A stretch of DNA of 40,979 bases, taken from Pseudomonadales bacterium. Lineage in GTDB: Bacteria; Pseudomonadota; Gammaproteobacteria; Pseudomonadales; Pseudohongiellaceae. Positions 1 through 8,481 of the stretch are shown here, piece after piece (position 1 is the first letter of the stretch; each line of letters begins with the position of its first letter). The translations under genes and the position numbers were made by a program. The notes beneath the pieces are model-generated. The model saw nothing but the letters and a program-made list of their open reading frames with translations. It ran no database searches and was not told where the DNA came from. The DNA lies in assembly GCA_022827425.1 (NCBI GenBank), contig JAJDSZ010000105.1:1-40979 (forward strand), read 5' to 3'.

Positions 1-616
1 TCTTGTCGATGAAATATTCCGAAGAATAAAAGTCGTCGGGCAGGGTATGGGGCGCCCCGTCCGCATACCAGTTGGCCTGTTCGTAGATGGGGAGATAAGT
101 GCGTTGCTCCCAGTTGTCCGCGCCGGTGTCGGCCATGGCGATGGTGCGGTCGAACCCCCGCGCCGAAGGCAACAGGGAAGGCGTATGTCCCAGATGCCAT
201 TTGCCGGTCATGTAAGTGTGGTAGCCGTTCGCCTGCAGAAGACTGGCCAGGGTTACGACCTTTTCGCTGAGGACGCCCTGATAGTGGTCGTAAGCCATTT
301 GCTCCGGCGGAATGGATTCAGGGATGTTGGGTACGCCGTTTCGATGACTGTCCACGCCGGTCAGCAGCATGGCGCGGGCCGGGGCGCAATTGGCCGCGGT
401 ATGGTAGTTGGTGAACGACAGGCCTTCCGCGGCGAGTCGCGCGAGATTCGGCGTATTGATTTCGCTGCCGAAGGGCGAGATATCGGTATAGCCAAGATCG
501 TCCGCGAGAATCAGGACGACATTGGGGCGGTCGGGCGGCTGTGCGCCGACAAGAGTCGATGCATCAAGAATTGTGGATAGAGTGATGCCAAGACAAGACA
601 GGAATCGGAATTTCAT
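1..616 (-). CDS. Arylsulfatase family protein, 3' end cut by window edge
   Basis: Secreted or periplasmic sulfatase that would hydrolyse sulfate esters, often of polysaccharides. Only the first 205 residues are in the window and the frame is open at base 2. A hydrophobic N-terminus (about residues 1-25) looks like a signal peptide. After it comes PNVVLILADDLGY with the paired metal-binding aspartates (D39, D40), then the sulfatase signature C-A-P-A-R at C77-R81, where the Cys would become formylglycine, then G-K-W-H-L-G (K138, H140), the usual active-site Lys/His pair. The start is the ATG at 616, with AGGAG five bases upstream. All visible catalytic residues are intact. The substrate cannot be told from this part. 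Position relative to the carbohydrate genes fits a polysaccharide-degrading role, but that is inference. Confidence 0.93.
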   Translation of the reverse strand, partial: MKFRFLSCLGITLSTILDASTLVGAQPPDRPNVVLILADDLGYTDISPFGSEINTPNLARLAAEGLSFTNYHTAANCAPARAMLLTGVDSHRNGVPNIPESIPPEQMAYDHYQGVLSEKVVTLASLLQANGYHTYMTGKWHLGHTPSLLPSARGFDRTIAMADTGADNWEQRTYLPIYEQANWYADGAPHTLPDDFYSSEYFIDK

Positions 617-657
617 GACTGCTCCTGAATAAACCATGGGTGCAAGCATGTCCCGGC

Positions 658-721
658 AATGAAAAATCCCACTGCGGGAATTTTCAGAGAATACCCAGGA
701 GCCTGTGCCATAGGAATTCGC
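658..721 (-). repeat. Dispersed hairpin repeat, copy 1
   Basis: Read on the minus strand this holds module A at 695-658 (GGTATTCTCTGAAAA, then a TCCC/GGGA hairpin ending TTTTCATT) and module B at 721-698 (GCGAATTC, ATGGC, GCTCC). The same modules lie in another order at 9744-9836. The stem pairs GAAAA-n-TCCC with GGGA-n-TTTTC around a five-base loop. It sits upstream of the sulfatase start. It may be an end of a small transposable element or a REP-like unit. Confidence 0.55.
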
Positions 722-921
722 GAAAGCGAAAATTCGCTATCGCCACGTCCCTGGCTGATTGATCAAGGCGAAGATTGGTGGATATTCAACGAAATCTAGC
801 GGCCAAGGGCGTGAACGGGACCGGACTATGAACAAATATGAACCAAAAACGGGGCTGCAGCAAGTGCTGGGGAAATACTACCAGGCCGAACCAATATAAA
901 CCTTGAAGACGCACGGGCTTT

Positions 922-1101
922 TCACTCGACACGGCTGGAGAATTGGGAAAGCTGCCCGGAAAATTCGGCCAACGCATTCGCTGTGCCAGTGAGTCCCAGC
1001 CTGGAGAGGGTGGCAATATATGAGCGCACGGAAACAGGCGGCGCCACGAGCCGGGACAGAATTTTGCGGACAGCATCCAGCAGGGCGGCAGCGCGGGTCA
1101 C
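922..1101 (-). pseudogene. C-terminal remnant of a PIN-domain toxin
   Basis: An open frame of 59 codons starting at a GTG that overlaps the stop of the antitoxin remnant. It contains LDAVRKILSRL, then PP.SV..YIATLSRLGL near the end, resembling the C-terminal tail of PIN toxins that partner excisionase-type antitoxins (typically NPP.TV..YL..L...GL). The N-terminal PIN core with its catalytic aspartates is missing, so it cannot be a working nuclease. The overlap order antitoxin then toxin is the usual one. Identification rests on pattern memory, not a search. Confidence 0.5.
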
Positions 1102-1292
1102 TTGGGGTCATATCCCATGTCCTGGGCTTCCCGGGTGAGTTGCTCGAGCACCTGCTCGCGTCCGCGGTCGATGGCATCCTTGCAGGCAACCACATCCTCC
1201 ATGCGGATGCGGCGGTGCTTGCCGACTTTCCGGTGGGGAAATGGCCTTCTGACGCGAACCGGGCAGTCCGGAAGAAGATTTTCCGCAACCCG
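1098..1292 (-). pseudogene. C-terminal remnant of an excisionase-type antitoxin
   Basis: A frame of 64 residues with no good start codon. It reads FPHRKVGKHRRIRMEDVVAC, then KDAIDRGREQVLEQLTREAQ and a DMGYDPK end. V-G-K-H-R-R-I followed by an E-D-(L/V) helix and a Lys/Arg-rich tail is the hallmark of helix-turn-helix excisionase-family antitoxins. The first half of the HTH is missing: a stop codon (1293-1295) and unrelated sequence precede it. Together with the adjacent PIN fragment this marks a dead toxin-antitoxin locus. The stretch 722-921 between it and the repeat holds nothing I can identify. Confidence 0.6.
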
Positions 1293-1311
1293 TTAGCGCA
1301 AGTCTGGAGGC

Positions 1312-2772
1312 CTATTCGGCCTCGGTTGGCAAATAGCGATAGAGCTTGAATCCCGGGAAATCGAATCCGGCAACCTCATCCAGATACTGAGGGCGATTAG
1401 TCTTCAGCATGGTGACAGCGCTTTCAAAGAATCGCGGTGGTTCGCTTGCGAGGATATAGTCCGGCGGATGCGATGCAAGCCAGCTGTGGTAATCCCCTTC
1501 TGCGATCAAATCTGCATTGCCGCGGGTGACCAGGCCCAGGATATCAATGATCCTTCTATCGGAATACCAGCCGACGGTACCGATCTCCGCCAGGGCTATC
1601 GAAGCCCCGGCCGGCGTGTTCTGAGCGATCCACTCGCCGAACTGTTTATAGTCTTCTCGCACGGTATTCCCGAGCAATGCAAGGTTTATCGCCCCCTGCC
1701 ACAAAAGCATAATCGAGAACACGCCGACAAACACAACTTTCATGAACACTTGGTTAACGCGATTGATCCGATCGCAGAGCCAGTAGATTCCAAAAGCAAT
1801 GTAAGTTGTGTAGATTGAATAGTAAATCGCGTAGTACCACCACTGGCTTGGAATATTCAATATTGTGAAAAATGCCGTGTAGAGCAGCAGGAACACGAAT
1901 GAAACAACCAGGTATTGCCGCGCTTGGACTAAAAGCAGGGATAAAGAGGCAAGCAGCATCAACAGTACAGTAATAAAATAGGAGTCGAAAATCTGTAGCT
2001 GCCCAGGCAAGCCAAACCCGTACAAAAATGCTCGAAATAAATCGAAAAAGAAATCGTAGAAACCCCAATGACCCAGTGTTCCCTGGGAAATCTTTGCGAC
2101 ACCGGAAGTGGGAAGCAGGGTATCATAATAAATTCCGTTAAAAATCAGTTGCGTCAATACCAGTATCGCAGGGATGATGTAACATTTAAGTTCCGGCCAT
2201 TGCCGTTTGAATATCAAAGTGTTCAGCGCCATGGCGGGCACTAGGAACATACTCTCCGGTCGGACTAGTATTGAAAGGCCGATGCAGATGCCAAGCGGGA
2301 AAAACTTGTCCTTGAAGTACAAGTACAAGCACGTACCCACCATGAAGGTGAACAGGCTGGTTTCCATACCCAGATTGATATAGGTGATGCTTGAACCGGC
2401 CGCCAGCAAGGCGGCAAGGGCGGCAATCCAACGTTCGGCAACGAACAGGGTCAAAATCCGGTAGAAAATGACAAGAGTGCCCATGGCCGCCAGCACAGAA
2501 ATCAGCATGGCGCCCTGGCGGGCGTCGCTGAATAGATATGCCGGCGCCAGCGACAGCCATGCGAACAGTGGCGAAGTCAGTCCATTGACATACTCGCCCA
2601 CGTTATAGACCAGGCCGTTGCCTGAGATCAGGTTCTGGATGTACCTCGCGTAAATCAGGCTGTCGTCGAGTTCATGCCTGCGGAATATGACCCCGTTGAC
2701 GCCGACAACCAGCACAGCAAGTCCAACGATCCAGTTGGCTGGCTCGCGCGGATTTATCGAAACGATATCCAT
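1312..2772 (-). CDS. GT-C type membrane glycosyltransferase, probable
   Basis: A 486-residue polytopic membrane protein with about ten hydrophobic spans, the first starting near residue 15. Near the first periplasmic loop it carries R-R-H-E-L-D-D-S-L-I-Y-A-R-Y (D36, D37) and then N-G-L-V-Y-N-V-G-E-Y-V-N-G-L-T-S-P-L. This paired-acid loop plus the NG-LTSPL motif is typical of GT-C enzymes that use polyprenyl-phosphate sugars. The C-terminal about 110 residues form a soluble domain after the last span, also common in these enzymes. It would transfer a sugar on the periplasmic side of the inner membrane. Donor and acceptor are unknown. It is the last intact gene of a minus-strand group of membrane proteins, with about 120 bp in front that may hold its own promoter. 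Confidence 0.75.
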   Translation of the reverse strand: MDIVSINPREPANWIVGLAVLVVGVNGVIFRRHELDDSLIYARYIQNLISGNGLVYNVGEYVNGLTSPLFAWLSLAPAYLFSDARQGAMLISVLAAMGTLVIFYRILTLFVAERWIAALAALLAAGSSITYINLGMETSLFTFMVGTCLYLYFKDKFFPLGICIGLSILVRPESMFLVPAMALNTLIFKRQWPELKCYIIPAILVLTQLIFNGIYYDTLLPTSGVAKISQGTLGHWGFYDFFFDLFRAFLYGFGLPGQLQIFDSYFITVLLMLLASLSLLLVQARQYLVVSFVFLLLYTAFFTILNIPSQWWYYAIYYSIYTTYIAFGIYWLCDRINRVNQVFMKVVFVGVFSIMLLWQGAINLALLGNTVREDYKQFGEWIAQNTPAGASIALAEIGTVGWYSDRRIIDILGLVTRGNADLIAEGDYHSWLASHPPDYILASEPPRFFESAVTMLKTNRPQYLDEVAGFDFPGFKLYRYLPTEAE

Positions 2773-2890
2773 GAATCAACCTGTGGGTCAGTGCGGTCGA
2801 CCGAGTTTATCATAACCCTGGGATTGCCATCGCACTTGAAACGCAACTCACCAAACGCTTTTGAGAGACAGGAAAAGCCAATGTCCGGGA

Positions 2891-3534
2891 CTACGGCCTT
2901 TCCCACTTGAGTCTTGCTGAATTCGCGCTTTCTGTCGTATCAAGGCTAAGCTCTGGGGAAAATGTGATCCAGCCATGCGGGGAGGAATACTTCAACATGA
3001 ACGGCGATTCAAGCAGTTGCAATGTCTGCAGTGTGGTTGGGATCGATCCTGACTGTGGCAAGAACAAAGAACCTATATTCTGCGAGACAAGGCGGTATTC
3101 TCCGTTGTGGTAAGGTCCAAGTTTCCAGTGCGGGAAATCTTGTCCGAATTGCATTTCAATGTAAAGTGCTTCCTCTTGCACGGTGGTGTTGTAATTTGCA
3201 AAATTTGTCAAATTATCATCGCTCGCCCGCAACATGTAAGAGCGGCAAAGGACGTATAGAACCACCACCGGAATAAAGGGAATAACCGACCTCAACCTCG
3301 CGTCAACCGATCCCCTGGGAAGGAAAGGCAACAGCAATACAAGCGGAACATATGTCTCTTTGCACACTACAGCCAATGCGTAGAAAGCCATACTCAAGGC
3401 CAGGCGCCAAGCCGAAGGACTTGCGTGTCATCCCAGCGCCAATGACCGTCAAGACCCTCCCGGTGCAGGAGATACATCGCCAGCGCAATTCCGGCGGCGT
3501 ACAGCCAGTGATAATTGCGAACGATTGTCCGCAA
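2891..3534 (-). pseudogene. GT-C type membrane protein gene with internal deletion
   Basis: Two pieces of one gene. The upstream piece (3534 to about 3394, possible TTG start) reads NYHWLYAAGIALAMYLLHRE and GLDGHWRWDDTQVLRLGAWP: a first membrane span followed by the W-D-D loop expected at the N-terminus of a GT-C or TMTC-like protein. It meets a stop at once. The downstream piece (3397-2891, 168 aa, shifted frame) begins AFYALAVVCKETYVPLVLLL, a stretch normally found well inside such proteins. The middle section that should join them is absent, so an internal deletion plus frameshift has broken the gene. It follows the spermidine-synthase-like gene by 40 bp and probably belonged to the same operon. 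Confidence 0.6.
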
Positions 3535-3574
3535 CCGTGGCGATGGTCCATTTGCAGTGTTTTTTTGCGAAAAA

Positions 3575-5983
3575 TCATAGCCGTGATTGAAGAAACTGGG
3601 CGGGCAAGGCCAGAAGCGCGTAACACGCGATGGCCAGGAGGAGGCTGGTGTTGATGCCGCTCCACATGGAGATGGCGACGGCGGAGACGCTGGCGAGGAC
3701 GCCGGTGGCGCCGTTGACTCCCCACATCCAGGGCAGGCATTCGCTGGAGTAGTTGCGGAATAGGCGCAGGCCGAGCGGGAAGCACATGCCCATGGGCACG
3801 GCGGCAAGGCCGACGAGGGCAATCACGATCAGGCAGCGGACAAACAGGCTCTGGGAGATGGTCGATTCAATCAATGGACCGGACACCAGGTAAATCGCCA
3901 CCAATAAAGCAACTATGGTAAACGGAACCGCCAGTGTCCAGCGGGATTCTCGATCGACGCTGATTCTGTCGGAAAGAAAACTGCCGGCGCCCGCGGCGAG
4001 AATCATCGAAAACAGCAGCACCGCCACGGCGTACACCGGATGCCCGAGGTAGACCGAAAAGCGCTGCATGAGCGGAATCTGCACGAACATGAAGCCGGCG
4101 CCGATGCAGGCGAAATAGAGCAGCCCGCTGAAAAAGACGCGGTTGGGAAGCTTCGGTTTGCCGGCGATGAGCAAGGGCGCGACGATCACGAGCAAAACCC
4201 CGGCGAGGGTGAGCCCGCAAAGCAGCATGAGGGTGTATGTCGCCAGCAGATTGCCGCCCGCGACAATGCCGAGGTCTTCGAGTTCGCCGCCGGCGTTAAA
4301 GAGCGCGTCCGGCTTCAGGATGTTGAAGAAATAGGGCCGGCTGTCTGTCGGCGGGGTGAAGTCCAGGTATTCGTGCTCGGCGGCGGCGAGCAACTGCCGT
4401 TCATCGGTCGCGGCCAGCAGGTTGCGGATGAGGGGTTCTGTTGACTGTTGGCGCGGCGAGTGCAGGATGTTGAAGCCGTATTCCCCCGCGACATCCTCGA
4501 TCATGTCGATGTCCGCTTCCGACAGTGGTTCGGGCGAGACAATCAGCGTTGCTACGGAAAGCCTTGAAACCAGGGCGACATGCTCAGCGGGCCGTTCGAT
4601 CCCCCTTCGCAGCAGCGACATCGCGGCGAGGGAAATCAGCCGATTGGTTTCCGAAAGCGCCTCCGGCGAATACCAGCGCGAAACGCTGAACAGGCCGCCG
4701 GGATTGAGCTTGTCGAGGAATACCTGCCATCCCTCCACGGTATACAGCCCGTTCTCGGAGAGGGTAAAGGCACCGGCGCCGGTCGCCGCCCAGGTATCGA
4801 TCAACGACATCTGGATCACGTCGTAACTGTCTTGCGTGCGCGTGAGATAGGACCGCGCCTCGTCGTGAACGAACCTTACTTCTTCCTGGTTTGCGAGTTG
4901 CACGAAGTCGCGGCGGTCCTCGGTGAGCACCTGCAGCGCCGCCGCGTTGATTTCAATCCCGGTGATGCTCGCGCTGTCAGCCCACAGCGCCGTGAGGATG
5001 TCCCTGCCGCCGCCGACTCCGATCACGGCCGCGCTGTCTCCGGGACGCAAATGGTACGGCAGGGCGGTAACGTCGAACCGCGGCCAGTCCAGATTGCTCC
5101 GGTCTCCATCCCACTGCGTAACCGCGGTGCCGGCCTCGCCGTCTATCAACATGGCCTGACCAAGCAGCCCCTCGATTACCGGCGCGCCCTCGCCGGGACC
5201 CCAGAAAAACGGGCCGGCCTCCAGGTGCGGAAACACGAGCACCTGGCCGTGGATCGTCCAAAATTCAAGCATGTCCCGTTCATAGGCTATGGGGTTGCCC
5301 TTGGGGTAGAAAACCCGGAATCCCTGCAGGCTGGAATGATTGACGAATGCGCCGATGAGCAATGCCGTGGAAACCGCGACCCAAGGCAGCATCCTCGCGC
5401 CGCCCCTGGCGATCTGGAACAGGCATACGCCGAGCAAGGCGATTGCGGCTGTGGCAAAGGTAGCGCTTGTGATATCGAGCGCGTCGAGCAGAAAGAGGCA
5501 CAGCACGCTTCCCAAGGCCGCCCCGACCAGATCCACCGCATAAATCAGGCCACTGTTGCCCTTCACTTGGGTCAAAGCGACAGTCACAACCACGCCGCTG
5601 AAAAAGAACGGCACCGCCACCGCCACCGTGATCAGCGCCATTCTCGCCACGCCGACCAGGGTCCAGCCATCGCGGATATTGAGCGGGGTGTGGATGACCA
5701 CGAGGTGGCAGACGATGGCGCTGACGGCGAACAGGATCGAATACAGGAACAGGTTGTCGAAGGCCTTGTCGAAATCGAACCGGTGCGGCCGCAGATAAAC
5801 CCAGAGCGCGCCGGCAGCCATGCCGAACATGGCCATGGACACCGCGAAGAACGAAAGGTGGTACCAGGTCACCACCGACAGCAGCCGCGTATTGAGCACC
5901 TCAAGCAGCAGCGTCGCGCCGGTGATGAAAAACAGTCCGAGCAGGAACGCGCGGTTGGTATGGGTCGTTGCTGCCGTTGTCAT
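3575..5983 (-). CDS. Membrane-anchored spermidine-synthase-like protein
   Basis: An 802-residue protein with N-terminal membrane spans (about residues 10-225), a cytosolic Rossmann domain (about 230-600) and a C-terminal block of further spans. The Rossmann part has V-I-G-V-G-G-G-R-D (320-328), the glycine-rich nucleotide motif of spermidine synthases, then G-I-E-I-N (342-346) for the cofactor ribose and a later D-V-I-Q-M-S-L-I-D segment. The classical GGGDG is GGGRD here, so polyamine synthesis cannot be assumed. Fusions of such domains to transporter-like helices are widespread and of unclear function. The ATG at 5983 is chosen because the frame upstream overlaps the previous gene and lacks membrane-protein character. 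Spacing to the preceding gene is 22 bp, so the two are likely cotranscribed. Confidence 0.78.
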   Translation of the reverse strand: MTTAATTHTNRAFLLGLFFITGATLLLEVLNTRLLSVVTWYHLSFFAVSMAMFGMAAGALWVYLRPHRFDFDKAFDNLFLYSILFAVSAIVCHLVVIHTPLNIRDGWTLVGVARMALITVAVAVPFFFSGVVVTVALTQVKGNSGLIYAVDLVGAALGSVLCLFLLDALDITSATFATAAIALLGVCLFQIARGGARMLPWVAVSTALLIGAFVNHSSLQGFRVFYPKGNPIAYERDMLEFWTIHGQVLVFPHLEAGPFFWGPGEGAPVIEGLLGQAMLIDGEAGTAVTQWDGDRSNLDWPRFDVTALPYHLRPGDSAAVIGVGGGRDILTALWADSASITGIEINAAALQVLTEDRRDFVQLANQEEVRFVHDEARSYLTRTQDSYDVIQMSLIDTWAATGAGAFTLSENGLYTVEGWQVFLDKLNPGGLFSVSRWYSPEALSETNRLISLAAMSLLRRGIERPAEHVALVSRLSVATLIVSPEPLSEADIDMIEDVAGEYGFNILHSPRQQSTEPLIRNLLAATDERQLLAAAEHEYLDFTPPTDSRPYFFNILKPDALFNAGGELEDLGIVAGGNLLATYTLMLLCGLTLAGVLLVIVAPLLIAGKPKLPNRVFFSGLLYFACIGAGFMFVQIPLMQRFSVYLGHPVYAVAVLLFSMILAAGAGSFLSDRISVDRESRWTLAVPFTIVALLVAIYLVSGPLIESTISQSLFVRCLIVIALVGLAAVPMGMCFPLGLRLFRNYSSECLPWMWGVNGATGVLASVSAVAISMWSGINTSLLLAIACYALLALPAQFLQSRL

Positions 5984-6005
5984 GGTCCGTCCGTTTGCAT
6001 CGGGA

Positions 6006-7307
6006 TCACGCGCTGGCCTTCCGTGTCTGTCGCCGTTCGGCCAAGTACAGGATGATACCGAAATACAAGGCGGCCAGAGCGAACTGCGCCAGCAAGGCGA
6101 GCCGGGATGCGGCCGGCAGCGTCGAGGCATAAACATGACCCAGTGTCACGTCGCCAAAAGCGGAGAACAACAACACTGGCGGCGCCCCGGGGTCGAACAG
6201 TTCCGCCCTCGGGTCGTCCGGAATCGGCAGCCAGACACGCCAGGCCAGCGCCTGAACGATGAGCAGCGGTGCGTAGAAAGCCAGCTTGTGCCAGACCGGA
6301 GCATTGCGCAGTGGATGCCGTTCGAGCAGCACGCCAAACAGCAGCAACACCGCGGGAATTGACCAGAACACGATCCGGTCGGTATGGAACCCGGTGAACA
6401 AGGCAAGCAGCACGCAGCCACCCAGAAACATCGCGATGTCCTGATTCTCGGCCAGAAATTCCAGCAAGGAGCGCCAGGCGAAGAGCAATAAAAGCGGGAT
6501 CACGCCGAAAGAAGTCAGCCAGGCGAGTGGAAAGATGTCCGGCTGCGCCGCGTGCGCCGAGATTACGGCGAGCATTTGTTCAAAATAATCATACCCGCCG
6601 GTGCCATCGACCAGCGCGTGAACCAGCGCCAGGCATGCAGAGGCGGCCAGCAGCGGCAACGCGCTCAGGCCCACTGCCCGCCATGACCGAACGAGCAGGA
6701 ATGGTGGCGCCCGGCGTAATCGAAAACACTGCGCGAAAACAAACACCAGCAATCCGCAAATCGAAATTTCCCGAAAAAGCACACCAATCACGCCCAGGGT
6801 AGACACGGCCAGGCTCCAGCGCAGATCCAGCCGGACCACCTTTTGGCCCAACCACAACAACAGCACCATGAAGAACAGCGCCGGCGGATCGGCGTAAGCG
6901 GGAATGAAGGGCACGAACCGGAAAGGCGACTGAAACGAACAAACAAAAGCAAGTGTGAGCAGCAAGGCGGTGTTGACGGCAAGCTCGCGGGATCGCAGAA
7001 AAAGATACAACACCACCGCCGCGGCCGCGGAAAAAAGCAGATTCAGCAATTTGAAACCGAAACCGATACAATCCGGAAACATGGTGCCGGCGAGGAAAGG
7101 CAGCGCCACGCGATAAGCAAAAGGACGCAAAGCGGAAATTGGTTCCCCCGCAGCCGCCTGTTCCGCCATTGCGTAATAGACTTCGGAGTCGTATGGATGG
7201 CCGCCTTCTATGGATATCGGATTCTGCGTGAATCCGAAGTATGCCGCGACCGCCACTATAACCAGGATCAAAGCATGATGAGTTGCGCGTAGTCTCGTTT
7301 CCGGCAT
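6006..7307 (-). CDS. Polytopic membrane protein, GT-C-like
   Basis: 433 residues with about ten hydrophobic segments. After the first span (residues 10-28) comes a periplasmic loop with Y-D-S-E-V-Y-Y-A-M-A-E-Q and then P-F-A-Y-R-V-A-L-P-F-L-A-G. That acid-containing loop followed by a conserved PFAYRVALP block recalls GT-C superfamily membrane proteins of unknown specificity. A later A-Y-A-D-P-P-A-L-F sits in another loop. It is likely to act on a lipid-linked substrate in the inner membrane, but that is inference from fold type only. It heads a minus-strand operon with the spermidine-synthase-like gene. Its ATG overlaps an ATG on the opposite strand. Confidence 0.6.
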   Translation of the reverse strand: MPETRLRATHHALILVIVAVAAYFGFTQNPISIEGGHPYDSEVYYAMAEQAAAGEPISALRPFAYRVALPFLAGTMFPDCIGFGFKLLNLLFSAAAAVVLYLFLRSRELAVNTALLLTLAFVCSFQSPFRFVPFIPAYADPPALFFMVLLLWLGQKVVRLDLRWSLAVSTLGVIGVLFREISICGLLVFVFAQCFRLRRAPPFLLVRSWRAVGLSALPLLAASACLALVHALVDGTGGYDYFEQMLAVISAHAAQPDIFPLAWLTSFGVIPLLLLFAWRSLLEFLAENQDIAMFLGGCVLLALFTGFHTDRIVFWSIPAVLLLFGVLLERHPLRNAPVWHKLAFYAPLLIVQALAWRVWLPIPDDPRAELFDPGAPPVLLFSAFGDVTLGHVYASTLPAASRLALLAQFALAALYFGIILYLAERRQTRKASA

Positions 7308-7314
7308 GTTCTCA

Positions 7315-8481
7315 ATGCTGCCCCGATCGCTGAATTCTCAAGCCGCTTTGCTGCTGCTTGCCCTGCACCTGCTCGCGCTGTCGTGGTTCGCACTGGCCAA
7401 TCCCCATTATACCTGGGATCTGGTTCCCTATTTGGCGACAAGCCTGGCCTCGGCGGCCGACGACCCTGCCGCGACGCACGAGGCCACATACCGCTTGCTG
7501 CGACAGTCGCTGGACGCGACGCAATACAACCCATTGATTGGCGGCGAATTCGCGGCCGCGGTTTACGCGAATCCGGAAAACTTCGCCAGCCAGCTTGATA
7601 TGTACAGGATCAAGCTTTTGTATGTTGCGGCCCTGCGCGGACTCGCGGCGCTGGGCGCGAACCCGGTTGACGCCATCATCTGGCTGTCGCTGGCCCCCGG
7701 TCTGTTGATCTGCGTGATTCTTTTTTTCTGGTTGAGAGACCTGACCGAACCCGTGCAAGCGGCATTGGTGGTCATCCTGTTCTCCATCGGTGCGCGGCTG
7801 TTTGACTTGAGCCGGACTCCCACGCCGGACAACCTGTCCGCCCTGGCCGTGTTCGGGGGAGTCTTTTTTCTGCTGGCGCGACACAAAGTCGCCACGGGGA
7901 CGATTTGCCTGTGCCTGTCTGTCTGGGTCCGTGGCCACAACATCGTCTTTGCAGGGCCATTGTTTCTGCTGCTTTGCTGGAATCATCAGTCCCGAAGCAA
8001 GCCTTTGCAATCCAAAGCGTTCCATTGGTACGGCGCAGGCCTGGCGTTTAGCGTGCTTTCGTGCCTGGGTATCTGTGCCGCATTCGATTACGATTGGTGG
8101 CGGCTTTACTATCATACTTTCGTGGCTCCGCAATTTAACCTGAACGTATTCGATCAGCAGTTTTCACTGCTTCAGTATCTTGATGCCCTGGGAAAATCAT
8201 TTCAACAATTGTTCACCATACAGCAGGTTGCCACCAACCTTCCCCTGTTCCTGTTGTTGTGGCTATTCGCCTGGCGAGAGGGTTTGAAAAATTCTTTGAT
8301 TAACCCTGATGGGCCCATTGGGATTGCTCAGTTGAATCTGATCGGATTGATTGTGATAGTCAGTTATCTTTTATTTTTCCCCCAAATTGCTGGCTTGGAC
8401 AGGTTTCTGACGGCGACTTATGCGATAGCAACAGTATGGGCGATTGAAACACTGCGGACCAAAAAGGGCGAGTCCAGATGA
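7315..8481 (+). CDS. Unrecognised membrane protein, first of a tandem pair
   Basis: About 388 residues with about nine hydrophobic segments. I do not recognise the family. It is clearly paralogous to the next gene, sharing P-E-N-F-A-S-Q-x-x-M-Y-x-I-K-x-L-Y near residue 85, D-L-x-R-x-x-x-P-D, V-W-V-R-x-x-N-I-V-F, and Y-D-x-x-W-W-R-L-x-Y-H-T-F near residue 260. These conserved polar motifs sit in predicted loops and suggest an enzyme, perhaps a lipid-linked sugar transferase. An upstream ATG at 7306 overlaps the divergent gene's start codon by two bases; I prefer the ATG at 7315. The stop overlaps the next gene by an ATGA, so the pair is translationally coupled. Confidence 0.7.
   Translation: MLPRSLNSQAALLLLALHLLALSWFALANPHYTWDLVPYLATSLASAADDPAATHEATYRLLRQSLDATQYNPLIGGEFAAAVYANPENFASQLDMYRIKLLYVAALRGLAALGANPVDAIIWLSLAPGLLICVILFFWLRDLTEPVQAALVVILFSIGARLFDLSRTPTPDNLSALAVFGGVFFLLARHKVATGTICLCLSVWVRGHNIVFAGPLFLLLCWNHQSRSKPLQSKAFHWYGAGLAFSVLSCLGICAAFDYDWWRLYYHTFVAPQFNLNVFDQQFSLLQYLDALGKSFQQLFTIQQVATNLPLFLLLWLFAWREGLKNSLINPDGPIGIAQLNLIGLIVIVSYLLFFPQIAGLDRFLTATYAIATVWAIETLRTKKGESR

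Noticed and set aside
4580..6055. Plus-strand open frame of 491 codons
   Set aside because: Arg/Gln/His-rich shadow opposite the spermidine-synthase-like gene, no domain visible.
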